NCBI GenBank assembly: GCA_902685375.1
Contig: LR738557.1
Coordinates: forward strand, 19,291,001-19,355,000
From: Neostethus bicornis
Taxonomy: Eukaryota > Chordata > Actinopteri > Atheriniformes > Phallostethidae
Length of the DNA: 64,000 bases
Direction: 5' to 3'
This document shows, in pieces, positions 42,040 through 54,058 of this stretch. The notes below the pieces were generated by a model. That model was not told where the DNA came from and ran no database searches. It was given only the letters and a program-made list of their open reading frames with translations. The position numbers and the translations under genes were made by a program. The number at the start of each line of letters is the position of its first letter. The first letter of the stretch is position 1.

Positions 42040-42359
42040 TGTCATGATCCCCTCACCTGCCACCAGAGGGAGTCCTGGACCTTCCCTCATCACCCTGATT
42101 AGGGACACCTGAGGATGATTAAACTGAAGACACACACCTGTGGATCCTGCTGCCTGTTTAAAGGCTATCACTTCAGAAGTCTTAGTCGGGTCACCACCAT
42201 AATTGGCTGCTCGACAATGAGTTACATATTTGAACTTTTGATCCTATCTTATTCCTGTGCTCCCTTGCCTTCTAACCTCACTGGAATTTTCGTTTATAAA
42301 TCCTGTTTTGTTTTCCTGCATTTGGGTCCTCCTTCCTTTCACATCCCCACGTCCTGACA
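42040..42359 (+). mobile_element. Solo LTR copy 2 (Gypsy-like)
   Basis: 320 bp, TGTCATGATCCCCTCACCTG to GTCCTGACA. Possible ACAAA flank duplication on both sides, but its register against the LTR ends is ambiguous. Confidence 0.72.
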
Positions 42360-42469
42360 AATAATGTTTGCTGCTTTATGGGAAATTGTAGTTCTCTGTT
42401 CAACGTGTTTTTAAATCACAGTCATATTACTTTGATTGTTCAAAGTTCTTCACTTAATATTTATATCCA

Positions 42470-42605
42470 GTCAGTCAGTCTGTCATCTTCTTATCCGTCA
42501 ATCCTTTACGAGGTTGCAGGGGGTGCCGGAGCACATCCCGGCTGATTCAAGGCAAAGGGCAGGATACACCCCCGAACAGGTCGCCAGTCTGTCGCGGGGC
42601 TAGTT
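42470..42605 (-). repeat. Repeat C fragment
   Basis: CAAAGGGCAGGATACACCCC and GAACAGGTCGCCAGTCTGTC. Confidence 0.7.
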
Positions 42606-42609
42606 ATAT

Positions 42610-44200
42610 CCAGTTCAAGTTAAAATGAAAAGAATCTCTGAGTCCAAATTAAATATGTTCAAAATGTAAATCACACAAATCAAAACAACAACAACCAAAA
42701 ACTATGTAAAAAAAATGTCAAACAAAAAGGATGACTTCTCCATGTTTTTTCCGTTTCTCACTCCAAAGATTCCAACCGTGTCGCTCCATCCACACACCAC
42801 CCAGGTACACATACACATTCACATGCACCGACCAACAATCGTATACGGTACGTAACTTTTTACTTCAATAGACAAAAATGACTTTTTCATCAACATAAAA
42901 ACTTGATTTTGAAGAATGAACTATAAGTTTTGAGTGAGTTGATTTCTGAGATTTTTCACCAGGTTTTGTGAATTTGTCTTAAATGTTTTAAGAAACGCAC
43001 AAAAAAGAAAAAGGATGGAATAACAAAAAAAAAAAAAAGAAGTGGTTGGATTTCCATCTGAAACCCGTCACGTTCTCTTCAGAGTAGTGGGATTAGACGG
43101 TGACGAACGTGAACTTCAACCATCTGGTTTACAAATGATTCCTTTTTAATTAGTTTCTACTTTGGTTTTAAATGTCAGGATAAAAAACACCACATGTTAT
43201 CGTTCTGTTAATGAAATTTAGAATCATTAAATTCACTGATTAGAAGAAAAACAGTCGAGAAGACGAGACAATAAACTGATAAACATCTAAAAATAATTCA
43301 TAAAAAAAACCCAATGAAATTAAACGGTTCTAAAGGTTTATGAAGAGCTAAGCAGATGGGTGCAGGGGCGGATCCAGGGTTTTCTAAAAGACAGGGCTTA
43401 TGCCCCCCTGGTCCCTCTGGTTCCGCTCCTGGGTTATTTGAGAAGTGATCCTGAATCTGGTTCAGAACGGCAGGCCCACACCATGATGCTTCCTCCCTGT
43501 TGAAGCAACATGATCTTCTTTCTCCTGCGACGACTTATTTACGTCCATGTTTTTTAGAAACATCTCGTTTTATCCAGTAAAACTACGACCTGCAGATAAA
43601 CGTTTCTGCACACGGCTCATGCGTGGTCACCTGCAGAGGCGTTCAGATCTAATCCATCAGAGGAAATCGGGGATTTCTTTAAAAAATAAGGTGTGTGGAG
43701 ATGAAATCTGTGGAAGGGGATCATGAGAGAAACAGAAAACCAACGGCTGGAGGTGAAAACATCCTGCAGAAATATGATGTTCATGTTGTATTTAATGTAG
43801 ATTCCAGACAGCAGGATGGAGGGAGGGACGGAGGCAGGGACGGAGGCAGGGAGACGGGGTGCAGATAACACCTGAAAAGGTGCTGAGGAAGTGGATTAAA
43901 TACAGATTGTAAATCCATGATGGATTAAATGTCTCGAAGGAAAGGAACGTAGGATGTGATCGTATGTAGAGGAAGGACACGTCTGACCGGACAGGACGAC
44001 AGGGTCACCTCTATACTCTCTTCCTGTGGAGACACAGAAGCTTCCGGGTGTGTGTTTTTTTTTACGTTCCTGTTTCTGTCTTTTTTTCTGAGAAGATTTG
44101 ATAATAAAACGTGGACATTTGATAAAATTCAGGAACAAAAAGATGTAATAATTAAATATAAAATATCAAAGCGTTCACGCATGTTTGCGACAAAAACCGA
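42610..44200. other. Mostly unassigned sequence
   Basis: AT-rich with a short GGGACGGAGGCA duplication at 43823-43850. A possible 70-bp CAGGGG-type MITE remnant lies at 43369-43437. Confidence 0.5.
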
Positions 44201-44204
44201 TATT

Positions 44205-44516
44205 CTGCGAACTGGAAGGAGCTCGGTGTCGAGCTGCTCCTCCTCCAGGTTGAGAAGAGCCAGATGGGGTGGTTCAGGCATCTGGTCAGGATGCCTCCCG
44301 AGCGCGTTGCTGGTTGAGGTGTTTCAGGCACGTCCCAACAGGAGGAGACCAAGAGGCAGACCCGAACCTGCTGGAGAGACTATGTCTCACAGCTGGCCGG
44401 GGAATGATTGAGGATCCTTCCGGGAGAGCTGCAGGATGCAGCCGGGGTGAGAGAGGCCTAGGCTTCTCGTCTAAGGCTGTTGCCCCCGCGACCCGGCCCC
44501 GGATGAGCGGAAGATG
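44205..44516 (+). pseudogene. LINE family A 3' fragment abutting LINE family B
   Basis: GGAGCTCGGTGTCGAGCTGC through GGATGAGCGGAAGATGACG, then LINE B (minus) starts at 44517 without a gap. Confidence 0.87.
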
Positions 44517-45480
44517 ACGCTCTCCACTGCTCTGGACTGTTGATCCTAGATACTTAAAATCTTCCACCTTGTTTATCTCTTCTCCCTGTAACCTCACTTT
44601 TCCATTTGGATCCCTCTCATTCACACACATGTACTCTGTTTTACTCTGACTAATCTTCATTCCTCTTCTTTCTAGTGCAAACCTCCACCTCTCCAGCTTT
44701 TCCTCCACCTCTTCCCTCCTCTCTCTACAGATCACAATGTCATCTGCAAACATCATTGTCCATTGGGATTCCTGTCTGACCTCGTCTGTCAGCCTGTTCA
44801 TCACCATAGCAACAGTCCCACCCCCACACTGAACTCCTCTGTCACACCTACAGCACACCTCACCACTGTCTTACAGCCCTCATACATGTCCTGAACCACT
44901 CTAACATACTTCTCTGTCACACCAGACTTCCTCATACAATACCATAGTTCTTCTCTAGGTACCCTGTCATACGCTTTCTCTAGATCTACGAAGACACAGT
45001 GCAGCTCCCTCTGGCCTTCTCTGTACTTCTCTGTCAGCATCCTCAAGGCAAATACTGCATCTGTAGTGCTCTTTTTAGGCATAAAACCATACTGCTGCTC
45101 ACAAATTCTTACCTCAGACCTTAGCCGAGCTTCGACAACTTTTTCCCATAACTTCATCGTTTGACTGATCAGTTTAATCCCTCTGTAGTTACCACAACTC
45201 AGCACATCTCCCTTGTTCTTAAAAATAGGAACCAGTACACTTCTCCTCCATTCATCAGCCATCTTCTCACTTACTAATATCCTGTTAAACAGCCCAGTCA
45301 GAAACTCTACTGCCACCTCTCCTAAACACTTCCATACTTCTACAGGGATATCATCAGGACCCAGAGCCTTTCCACTCTTCATCCTCTTCAGTGCCCTCTT
45401 TATTTCTACCTTACTGATCCTAGCCACTTTCCGCTCCACTATGGTAACATCTTCTACTCTTTGTTCTCTTTTATTTTTCA
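44517..45480 (-). pseudogene. LINE family B (RTE-like) RT domain, longest copy
   Basis: Minus strand: RALKRMKSGKALGPDDIPVE (RT fingers), FNRILVSEKMADEWRRS, KNKGDVLSCGNYRGIKLISQ, FVDLEKAYDRVPREELWYC, then after a deletion TMMFADDIVICRERREEVEE and SKTEYMCVNERDPNGKV. The deletion removes the conserved segment between VGVG and VAMVMNRL near 44810 and shifts frame. FADD and DLEKAYDRV catalytic-region motifs are intact. The endonuclease domain is absent. Confidence 0.9.
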
Positions 45481-45609
45481 ATGTTGTAATATTGTTATAA
45501 TTTCTAAAATACAAATTTTCTTGTGAAAACTTGAAGCAGCCAGACTGAAGCCCCACCGGGTCAGACTGAGTTGAAGACCCCTGTTCTAAACCTGTTATAA
45601 AATACACTC

Positions 45610-46300
45610 CAATGTTTTTGTCCCTTTCTCAGCCTTCCACCAATAGCCTGTAAGTTGGCCCGTACTATTAGCCCTGTGATCTGTGGAGGATATGAGAGCA
45701 GAACGGATCTGAGATGTCTGGATGTTAATGGAAATGCCAGATGAGCAAACGGGGGTGTCAGGAGGAAGAAAGAGCTGACACCAGTGGTATTAAAGGAGGT
45801 GTGAAAAACCCAGAAAAAAAAACAGGAAAGAGATGAAAACCGACTTTAACAGTCTGCAGCTCATCTGCGAGGTTTAGAAAGACTAACGGAGATTTTAAGC
45901 TGAGCAAGCGTTTATCACGTTGTGTATGCCACGCAATTTTAGGATTTTAAGAACCTCCATATGTCCTGTTAATGTTTTTACATCACACTCCATCCCGTCC
46001 AACCAAACCTCCAGAACTCCAAATTATGGATCATGCAAATGACATGAACCATGTGAAATGCTCTCAGCTTGAACCGGTGTACCCTGCCTTCTCCTACTCA
46101 TACACCATGGTGAGGTGACACCCACGAGCAAAAGAGAGAGGTAGACAGTCACCATGGCAACACTGGGACTGACTCATTGATCTGTCAGTGAATTAAAAGG
46201 GAATATTCTGAACCTATCGTGGTGACAGAAGACAGATGGTCACTGCACAAAGAGACTGAGTGTCATTTGAGGAGGTCAAAGTAATTCTCATCTCTATTTC
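45610..46300. other. Unassigned sequence containing an X-box match
   Basis: Contains GTCACCATGGCAAC at 46148-46161, a full match to the RFX X-box consensus GTNRCC(0-3)RGYAAC. Nothing else recognised. Confidence 0.5.
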
Positions 46301-46309
46301 TTCTTCTTC

Positions 46310-46674
46310 TTCTTTCATCATTTCCCTTCAGGGGGCGCCACATCAAGTCAGTTTCTTCCATCTAACCCTATCTCCTGCATCCTCTTTGGTCACACCAACT
46401 ATCTTCATGTCTTCCTTTACTGTATCCATGAACCTCCTCTTTGGTCTTCCTCTAGTCCTCTTTCCCGGTGGTTCCAAACCCAGCATCCTTCTTCTGATGT
46501 ACTCTCTCTCTCCTCTGCACATGTCCAAACCATCTCAGTCTGACCTCTCTGACTTTAAAACCTCTAACATGTGCTGTTCCTCTGATCCTGTCCATCCTGG
46601 TCACTCCCAGAGAGATCCTCAGCATCTTCATCTCTGCTACCTCCATCTCTGTTTCCTGTCTTTTTCTCAGTGAC
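46310..46674 (-). pseudogene. LINE family B 3' end
   Basis: Minus-strand LRKRQETEMEVAEMKMLRIS, GTAHVRGFKVREVRLRWFGH, RFMDTVKEDMKIVGVTKEDA; terminus at CTTCTTCTTCTTTCATC. Confidence 0.88.
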
Positions 46675-47085
46675 ACTGTCTCTAGACCAATCAGCATGGC
46701 CGCTCTCACCACACTGTCTCTAGACCAATCAGCATGGCTGCTCTCACCACACTGTTTCTAGACCAATCAGCATGGCCGCTCTCACCACGCTGTCTCTAGA
46801 CCAATCAGCATGGCCGCTCTCACCACGCTGTCTCTAGACCAATCAGCATGGCCGCTCTCACCACGCTGTCTCTAGACCAATCAGCATGGCCGCTCTCACC
46901 ACACTATCTCTAGACCAATCAGCATGGCTGCTCTCACCACACTGTCTGATTGGTCTCTAGACCAATGCTGATTGGTCTCTAGACCAATCAGCATGGCCGC
47001 TCTCACCACACTGTCTCTAGACCAATCAGCATGGCCGCTCTCACCACACTGTCTCTAGACCAATCAGCATGGCCGCTCTCACCAC
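46675..47085 (-). repeat. 38-bp tandem array in LINE B (10 units plus 31-bp scrambled insert)
   Basis: Same unit as 8435-8700. The eighth unit carries 31 extra bp with an inverted half-unit, forming a 12-bp-stem palindrome at 46967-46992. Each unit shows CTAGACCAATCAGC. Confidence 0.96.
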
Positions 47086-47130
47086 GGTTTTATACACTTT
47101 CCATTTCATTTTAGCTGAAACTCTTCTGTC
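47086..47130 (-). pseudogene. LINE family B continuation upstream of the 38-bp array
   Basis: GGTTTTATACACTTTCCATT then TCATTTTAGCTGAAACTCTT is the reverse of the SAKMKGKVYKT-type codons. It breaks off at about 47130. Confidence 0.8.
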
Positions 47131-47356
47131 TTTTAAGATCTTATTTATTCATTCTTTTAATATTTGTAATATCTTTTTATGTATAGAGTGTGTGACAAGG
47201 CACGGTTTCAAAAATATTTAAAATGTACATGGATCTTAATTAACAGTCTTTTCCATGAAGAAGTCCAACTCTTTTAACGACAGGCATTTGTGTGTTTTTT
47301 CTAATTGTTTCTTTGATGCTTCAAAGGCTTCATTTCACTGTCTTCAGTTCATTTAA

Positions 47357-47605
47357 ATGGTAAAACGACTCTACCTTTTCAGCGCTCTTCTACCTACGTT
47401 GGCACTCAAAGCGTTTTACATTGTAGCCCACATTCACACACGATGGTGGACGCTGCCATGCAAGCTGTAAACCACCATCAGGAGACATTGGGGGTTCGGT
47501 GTCTTGCTCAAAGACACCTCTGCATGAACTTCAGGCAGCGGATTGAAGCGGCAACCCTCTGGTTAAAGGGCGGTTGCCCTACACACTGAGCCATCCGTTA
47601 CCCAC
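47357..47605 (-). mobile_element. SINE-2 copy
   Basis: Same order as 36681-36957: AATGGTAAAACGACTCTACC, GGGGGTTCGGTGTCTTGCTC, AAAGACACCTCTGCATGAAC, ending with the inverted head (TACACACTGAGCCATCCGT). Confidence 0.85.
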
Positions 47606-47691
47606 TGAGTGCTGGCCACAAAGCTAGTCTTTCCCCCACATCTCAGGATTTGCGAACGGCAGCTCCTGAGTTGTCTTAAAGCTATACAACA

Positions 47692-47974
47692 CAGGGGCGG
47701 ATCCAGGATTTTCTAAAGGGGGAGGAGCTGCCGGAGGGGGGGATTTGAGGTCACTGACAAAGCCAGTATGGGGAGACCTGGGGGCGTTCCCCCTCCAGAA
47801 CATTTTGAAAAATAAGACTAATTTTTCTGCATTTTGGTGCCCATTCGCTGATCCTGCAAGGGGGTAGTTTGACTAGTCCCCTTTCCTTTCTTCTTCTTCT
47901 TTTTTTTTTTTTTGTGGACCAAAAGGGGCGGGCGGGGCGTGCATTGTCCACACCCCTTCCTGGATCCGCCCCTG
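47692..47974. mobile_element. CAGGGG-type MITE, intact
   Basis: 283 bp with perfect 16-bp terminal inverted repeats (CAGGGGCGGATCCAGG and its complement) and CAACA duplicated on both sides (47687-47691, 47975-47979). Confidence 0.93.
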
Positions 47975-47999
47975 CAACATCCACACACTCTATAACTTT

Positions 48000-49360
48000 C
48001 TCAAATCGCTCAATTTGAGTAGCAGTTGGCGTACGCTTGGATTTCTGCGTAAGCAAGCATCATGAATGAGACCCCTGATCTTTTTTAAAGATGTTTTACC
48101 TCCACTAAGGGACCATCACTTTCAGGGCTTGATTTTTTTTTTCACCACAAAATTTTCAATCTGGCCTCAAACACAAATAACACTGAAGCAAAAAAATGAC
48201 TTTCTGGATTTACAAACAGGTTTCTATTTATACCGATTGAACTCAGCTATAGATTTGGTTGGACTTAGTTTTCTTTAACTAGCCTCGATGCAGACGGAGG
48301 AATGAATGCTTTGGCTTGATCCCAGCTGCTTACCTGACAACCAGCTTCCACCTTTTAGAAAACTGTGTTTGACTCCATGGTGGACCGGGTACGATGACTA
48401 TCTAACATTTGCCACCATAATGACTCCTCTGCGTCACGATGAAGAGCTACCACACGTTACTATTTATGTGCTAATTAACCAAACGCTGTGACATTCCTGC
48501 CGAAGGTAACTCATGCCGCTTGTCAACGCAGCTATTAGCCGGGATATTAAAAGGAGTTCATATTTCATCTCCCGTCCTGGACGGAGAGCGGGGCGTCCCT
48601 GCAGGGTTCTGCTGGATCTCTGGTACACACAGAGCTGCTGTCACCAACTTATTCCTCTGGCTTTCATCACCCTCCGGCTGGTCCAACACGTTGGCAGCCA
48701 AAGCCGCCAGATAGATTGGGTGCAGAGTGAGAAAGCAGTATGAAGGACGGGCGGGGGTCTGGGGCTGACTAGCTTTCAAAAATGAAGTTTCATGTTGTTT
48801 TAGTTTTGAAGATAAGAGCATGTCTAGAACGGTACGGTCAAAACCAGGCTGACAGAGCTTAGCCTTCTATCGTATGCCTGTAAACAGTTGTCATGAATAC
48901 CCCACTGTCCAGTAGTTTCATCCTACCTGTTTCTGGCTACACCCGTCCTTCAGGGTCAGAATCAATGTCCCTGACCTAGGGCCTCATGTACCAGAGAAGT
49001 ATGTGGACTTCATCTTAAAACTGGGTGTTAACTCAAAGCGAGAAAACGTCAGACAAACAAACAAAAAATTTCAGATGCATTAATGTGTGTGTTCGCATGG
49101 ATCAGCACGGATTTCTTTTGTACATTCTGATACAAGAGGAATTCATCATCGGAGTTGGTGCAGGGAGACCCCTCCTTGACCACGCCATATAAATATGCAA
49201 ATGAGATTCAAATGAGTTTCACTTTAGGCGTTTCCAGGTTTTCTCAAACAGAAAAATATGAAAGTGATCTCAAATAAAACTGAATGTTTATATCAGAAAA
49301 AGAGCAGTTCATATTCATTAACATCACCCCATCGTTGGCTCCCACCCATCTCCTCCTTCA
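48000..49360. other. Unassigned sequence
   Basis: Only short ORFs; no domain or named repeat recognised. Confidence 0.5.
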
Positions 49361-49365
49361 CCAGA

Positions 49366-49600
49366 TCCGTATGGCCCCTCCTACAGGTAGTGAGTCCACT
49401 GGAAGGGTGGCCCATGTCCCCTGTTCGGGCTGAGCCCGGCCGGGCCCCACGGGTGAAAGCCCGGCCACCAGGTGCTCGTTCTCGTCCCCACCCTCGGGCC
49501 TGTCTCCAAGGGGAGGCCCCAGTGACCCACGTCCGGGTAAGGGCAACTTAGCCATGCTTGATCGCTTCATAGGGATGTTTAAACCACGCTCTGTCTGGAA
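49366..49600 (+). repeat. Repeat D copy 2
   Basis: CGTATGGCCCCTCCTACAGG, GAGTCCACTGGAAGG, CCTGTTCGGGCTGAGCCC, GGTGAAAGCCCGGCCACCAG, CAGTGACCCACGTCCGGG, in the same order as 630-800. No tandem array at its edge here. Confidence 0.6.
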
Positions 49601-49954
49601 TAAACATCACCCTAACCAAGCGGAGGCGGTGACAAAGGATTTTTGTTACTAGCGACCTTGCGTCACATCTGGTTTTCAGCAACATAGAACGCGAATAGAA
49701 GAAAAACACGTGAGAGCGTTGAATGAAACGTTGAATGAAACGAGAGCAAATAAATCTCATCATCTGCTAACAAATAAAACTGTAAAAAAAAAAAAGACAA
49801 AACAAACTGAATTGTAATAAATGCCTGCAAAATCTCAGAAGAACAGGTTTGCAACTCAAATACCGACGTTCTTAACGACCCAATTTGGGTGTCTGCATGT
49901 AGGGTTGTTCACATCACCATCTAAATCCAGCCTCATTCACAGCACTATGAACTA

Positions 49955-50215
49955 GAGCATGGGCAAACTACGGCCCGTGGGCCACATGCAACCCTTTAAA
50001 CGTTTTAATCCGGCCCACAAAACTTGAAAAAATTAAATAAATAAACCTTGTTAATGGTTTATTTCCCTGTATTTCTGATGTTTCCTCACTAGATGGGGCC
50101 AAAGAAACAACAACACTGCTTCTATCAAAATGTGTGTGCGTTTGTGATGTGCATGTTGTCAAAATAAACAGTGCTCTGATATGGAAAGCCAGGGGGCCCA
50201 ATACACACACACGTA
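49955..50215. mobile_element. hAT-like MITE fragment (GGGCAAACTACGGCCCG type)
   Basis: Left end CATGGGCAAACTACGGCCCG and GGCCCACAAAACTTG resemble a common vertebrate hAT end. The right end is not identified. Confidence 0.5.
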
Positions 50216-50229
50216 AACAAGCATATTAG

Positions 50230-50328
50230 ACCTCACCCGATCTCTGAGTGAGAGCCCACACCCTGCGGAGGAAGCTCATTTCGGCCGCTTTTATCCACGA
50301 TCTCATTCTTTCGGTCACCACCCACAGC
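50230..50328 (-). pseudogene. LINE family A fragment beside array 7
   Basis: Minus-strand LWVVTERMRSWIKAAEMSFL followed by a small deletion; truncated at 50230. Confidence 0.85.
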
Positions 50329-51249
50329 CTGTTACCGGGGTGACGGTAGGAACGTAGATCCTGGTTACCATGGTGAGGGTAGGAACGTAGATCCTGGTTC
50401 CCATGGTGAGAGTAGGAACGTAGATCCTGGTTACCATGGTGAGGGTAGGAACGTAGATCCTGGTGACCATGTTGAGGGTAGGAACGTAGATCCTGGTTAC
50501 CATGGTGAAGGTAGGAACGTAGATCCTGGTTACCATGGTGAGGGTAGGAACGTAGATCCTGGTTCCCATGGTGAGAGTAGGAACGTAGATCCTGGTTACC
50601 ATGGTGAGGGTAGGAACGTAGATCCTGGTGACCATGTTGAGGGTAGGAACGTAGATCCTGGTTACCATGGTGAGGGTAGGAACGTAGATCCTGGTTACCA
50701 TGGTGAGGGTAGGAACGTAGATCCTGGTTACCATGGTGAGGGTAGGAACGTACGTAGATCCTGGTTACCATGGTGAGGGTAGGAACGTAGATCCGATTAC
50801 CATGGTGAGGGTAGGAATGTAGATCCTGGTTACCATGGTGAGGGTAGGAACGTAGATCCTGGTTACCATGGTGAGGGTAGGAACGTAGATCTGGTTACCA
50901 TGGTGAGGGTAGGAACATAGATCCTGGTTACCATGGTGAGGGTAGGAACATAGATCCTGGTTACCATGGTGAGGGTAGGAACGTAGATCTGGTTACCATG
51001 GTGAGGGTAGGAACGTAGATCTGGTTACCATGGTGAGGGTAGGAACGTAGATCCGGGTTACCATGGTGAGGGTAGGAACGTAGATCTGGTTACCATGGTG
51101 AGGGTAGGAACGTAGATCCTGGTGACCATGTTGAGGGTAGGAACGTAGATCCTGGTTACCATGGTGAGGGTAGGAACGTAGATCCGATTACCATGGTGAG
51201 GGTAGGAACATAGATCCTGGTTACCATGGTGAGGGTAGGAACCTAGATC
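50329..51249 (-). repeat. 33-bp minisatellite array 7 (about 28 units)
   Basis: Includes GTGACCATGTTGAGG variants at 50461 and 50626 (165 bp = 5 units) and again near 51121, and several 31-32 bp units (GTAGATCTGGTTACC) that break the open frame. The LINE-sense 5' flank keeps only AAGTCGATCTAGG. Confidence 0.96.
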
Positions 51250-51914
51250 GACTTCAATTCAATTCACTTTGAGGTCCAGAAATATTTTATAGGTCCTGCT
51301 TCCAGTAATAACCAAACCAGACTCTGAATTTTTCTCAGAACGTTTAACAAAGCCTTCACGTTCCGGTAAAATCGCTTTGGTTCCCCGAGTGGAAACCAGT
51401 CAACCTGTCTGCGTGAGTGAGTTATGACCCAATCTCATTACATTACCGCGCACTTCTAAATGAAAGGCTCTGAGGTCACTGAGAGGTATGTTGGTTGACA
51501 TCACTCAGACATGTCCGCCCCAGATGGACGACCAGGTTCACTGTGATGAACGAGTTCATCGCCCCAAAGGAGGAAACATGTTTGACACACATTCCTGTCT
51601 TTTACACTCCACAAAAAACTGGATGAATTCCAAGTGATGGTAACTAGATGTCTTGACCAGTCAGTAAATCTCCTCCCTACATGACCTTTAATTTATTAGT
51701 CCGGGTGAAGCAGTGACCCCAAAAACCCTGGCGAGCTGTGAAGGTCAACTCACAGCCTCGTTGTTTCTTTGCAGAGCCAGTGAACAGTTTCAAAGTGCGA
51801 CGCCCAGTTCTTGTCTGATGTTTCAGGCTTGATGTCACACTTTGACCAATGATTCACACAAAATGTGTCGCTGAACAAAACTCAAGAATCTGGTTAGAAA
51901 TTTATACCTTAAGG

Positions 51915-52592
51915 CAGGGGTCCCCAACCTTTTCTGGGCCATGGCCGGGTTTAGTGTCTGACAATATTTCCACGGACTGGTCTAAAGGTGTAGCAGAAAA
52001 ACTAAACAAGACCAGCTTGAAAAACTGGCTTTTTAATCAATAACAACAAACTTAAAACCACTTTGTCTTCACGAGAAAATTTATTAGCAGCGTCTTTATA
52101 ACGTGGAAACTTCTCTCTGCTCAAACGCACACTGGTTGCCTTGGTAATGGTAAACATACCTTCAAAATAAAAGACATCATAAAAACAAAGCGAATACAAA
52201 TGCTAGTTCGATTCTTCACAGTAAGACTAGATCAATCAGAGTTGTGAGTTTGTTTTGCTGGAACCAGACAGTCCCGTCTTGACCTGAAACCTGAAGAGTG
52301 TTTCTAAGGTCCAGTCTGATTCGTAACTCTGTAACTCCGCTTAATGAAGCTTCCTGTAGATCTTTGTTTTTTACTCATGTTACTAGTTTAGGAGTTTAAA
52401 TGTAATGAAATGATGCGTCACTGGCAGATGTAAGGAAGAAAATCCGGGGACTTTTCAAAATAAAACATCATCATGGCTCGAAAAATAAATCAAATGGAAA
52501 TAATGGAAGTTATTTCTTCTTTTTGTGCGGCCCGGTACTATATGACCAACGGCCCTGTACCAGTCCACGGCGCGGTGGTTGGGGACCCACTA
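51915..52592. mobile_element. Zaphod/Tip100-like hAT non-autonomous element
   Basis: 678 bp, ends CAGGGGTCCCCAACC and GGTTGGGGACCCACTA, flanked by a perfect 8-bp duplication CCTTAAGG (51907-51914, 52593-52600). No transposase ORF. Confidence 0.93.
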
Positions 52593-52600
52593 CCTTAAGG

Positions 52601-53180
52601 AACATGAATTGAAGCAGGAAAAAGATCAATGTACAAATGTCCATAAAAATCAATGCCGAGAATCAATTTGGCCGAATATTTGATCAATTATTGTACTAAA
52701 AAGAACAAGAGATCTACAAAAAATGAATTTCCACATTCATTTTTTTAAGTCGATCCATGACACATCTGCTCCTAACGTTACAAACCAGGTTTTCCTAAAG
52801 TGGATTTAATTATCAGCTCTCAGAAAATCAAAGTGTCTTCAGTGCTCTCGTTCTCTGTAAGCGATTAAACGGTTCACCAGAACGCTGAGGCTTTTAACGG
52901 AGGCTTGATAATGACATTAGAACAAATGCTAAATTAATTAAACGCTCACGTCAATAAAAGTATTGAAGGGATTGTGTAAAGTGTTTTTTTAAAGACTTTT
53001 CGGGTCGATGTGTTTTTCAGCCACCTTCCAAAAGCGTCCCCAAACATTTCTGTAAAACATATGATCATTTCCTGTGATATCGAACCTTTACGACCAGTTA
53101 CTAAAAAATTTTGAACCTTCATGTGTTCAAAATGAAGGTTCAAACTCTACCCTCTAGTTCAAACAAGAGGGTAGGTGACT
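52601..53180. other. Unassigned sequence
   Basis: AT-rich; CTTCATGTGTTCAAAATGAAG at 53116-53136 forms a small hairpin. Confidence 0.5.
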
Positions 53181-53636
53181 AGTTCCTACCCTCACCATGG
53201 TAACCAGGATCTACGTTCCTACCCTCACCATGGTAACCAAGATCTACGTTCCTACCATCACCATGGTAACCAGGATCTACGTTCCTACTCTCACCATGGT
53301 AACCAGGATCTACATTCCTACCGTCACCATGGTAACCAGGATCTACGTTCCTACCCTCACCATGGTAACCAGGATCTACGTTCCTACCCTCACCATGGTA
53401 ACCAGGATCTACATTCCTACCGTCACCATGGTAACCAGGATCTACGTTCCTACTCTCACCATGGTAACCAGGATCTACGTTCCTACCCTCACCATGGTAA
53501 CCAGGATCTACATTCCTACTCTCACCATGGTAACCAGGATCTACATTCCTACCCTCACCATGGTAACCAGGATCTACGTTTCTACCCTCACCATGGTAAC
53601 CAGGATCTACGTTCCTACCCTCACCATGGTAACCAG
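53181..53636 (+). repeat. 33-bp minisatellite array 8 (about 14 units)
   Basis: Units with CCGTCACC and TCTCACC variants; in frame with the flank ...LTMVTSCGW. Starts abruptly next to AGGGTAGGTGACTAGTTCC. Confidence 0.96.
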
Positions 53637-54058
53637 CTGTGGGTGGTGACCAGAAGAATGAGACCACGAATACAAATGGCCGAAATAAGCTTCCTATGCA
53701 GGGTGGCTGGCCTCTCACTTGGAGATTGGGTGCGGACTTCTGCCATGCAGGAGGAGCTCGAAGTAGACCTGTTGCTCCATGGGTCGAGAAAAGCCAAATG
53801 GGGCAATTCAGTCAACTGGTCAGGATGCCCTCCGAGCGTCTCGCTGGTGAGGTGTTTCGGGCATGTCCCACTGAGAGGAGACCAAGAGGCAGACCCCAGA
53901 CCTGCTGGAGAGACTATGTCTCACAGCTTACTGGGGAACGACTCAGAATCCCCCTGGGTGAGCTGGAGGATGCAGCTTGGGGTGAGAGAAGCCTGGGCTT
54001 CCCATATGAAGCTGTTGCCCCTGCGACCGAGCCTCGGATAAGCCGAAGATGACTGAAA
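53637..54058 (+). pseudogene. LINE family A RT tail after array 8
   Basis: CTGTGGGTGGTGACCAGAAG, then frames reading SFLCRVAGLSLGDWVRTSA, MPSERLAGEVFRACPTERRP, RGRPQTCWRDYVSQLTGERL; ends GGATAAGCCGAAGATGACTG. Confidence 0.88.
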
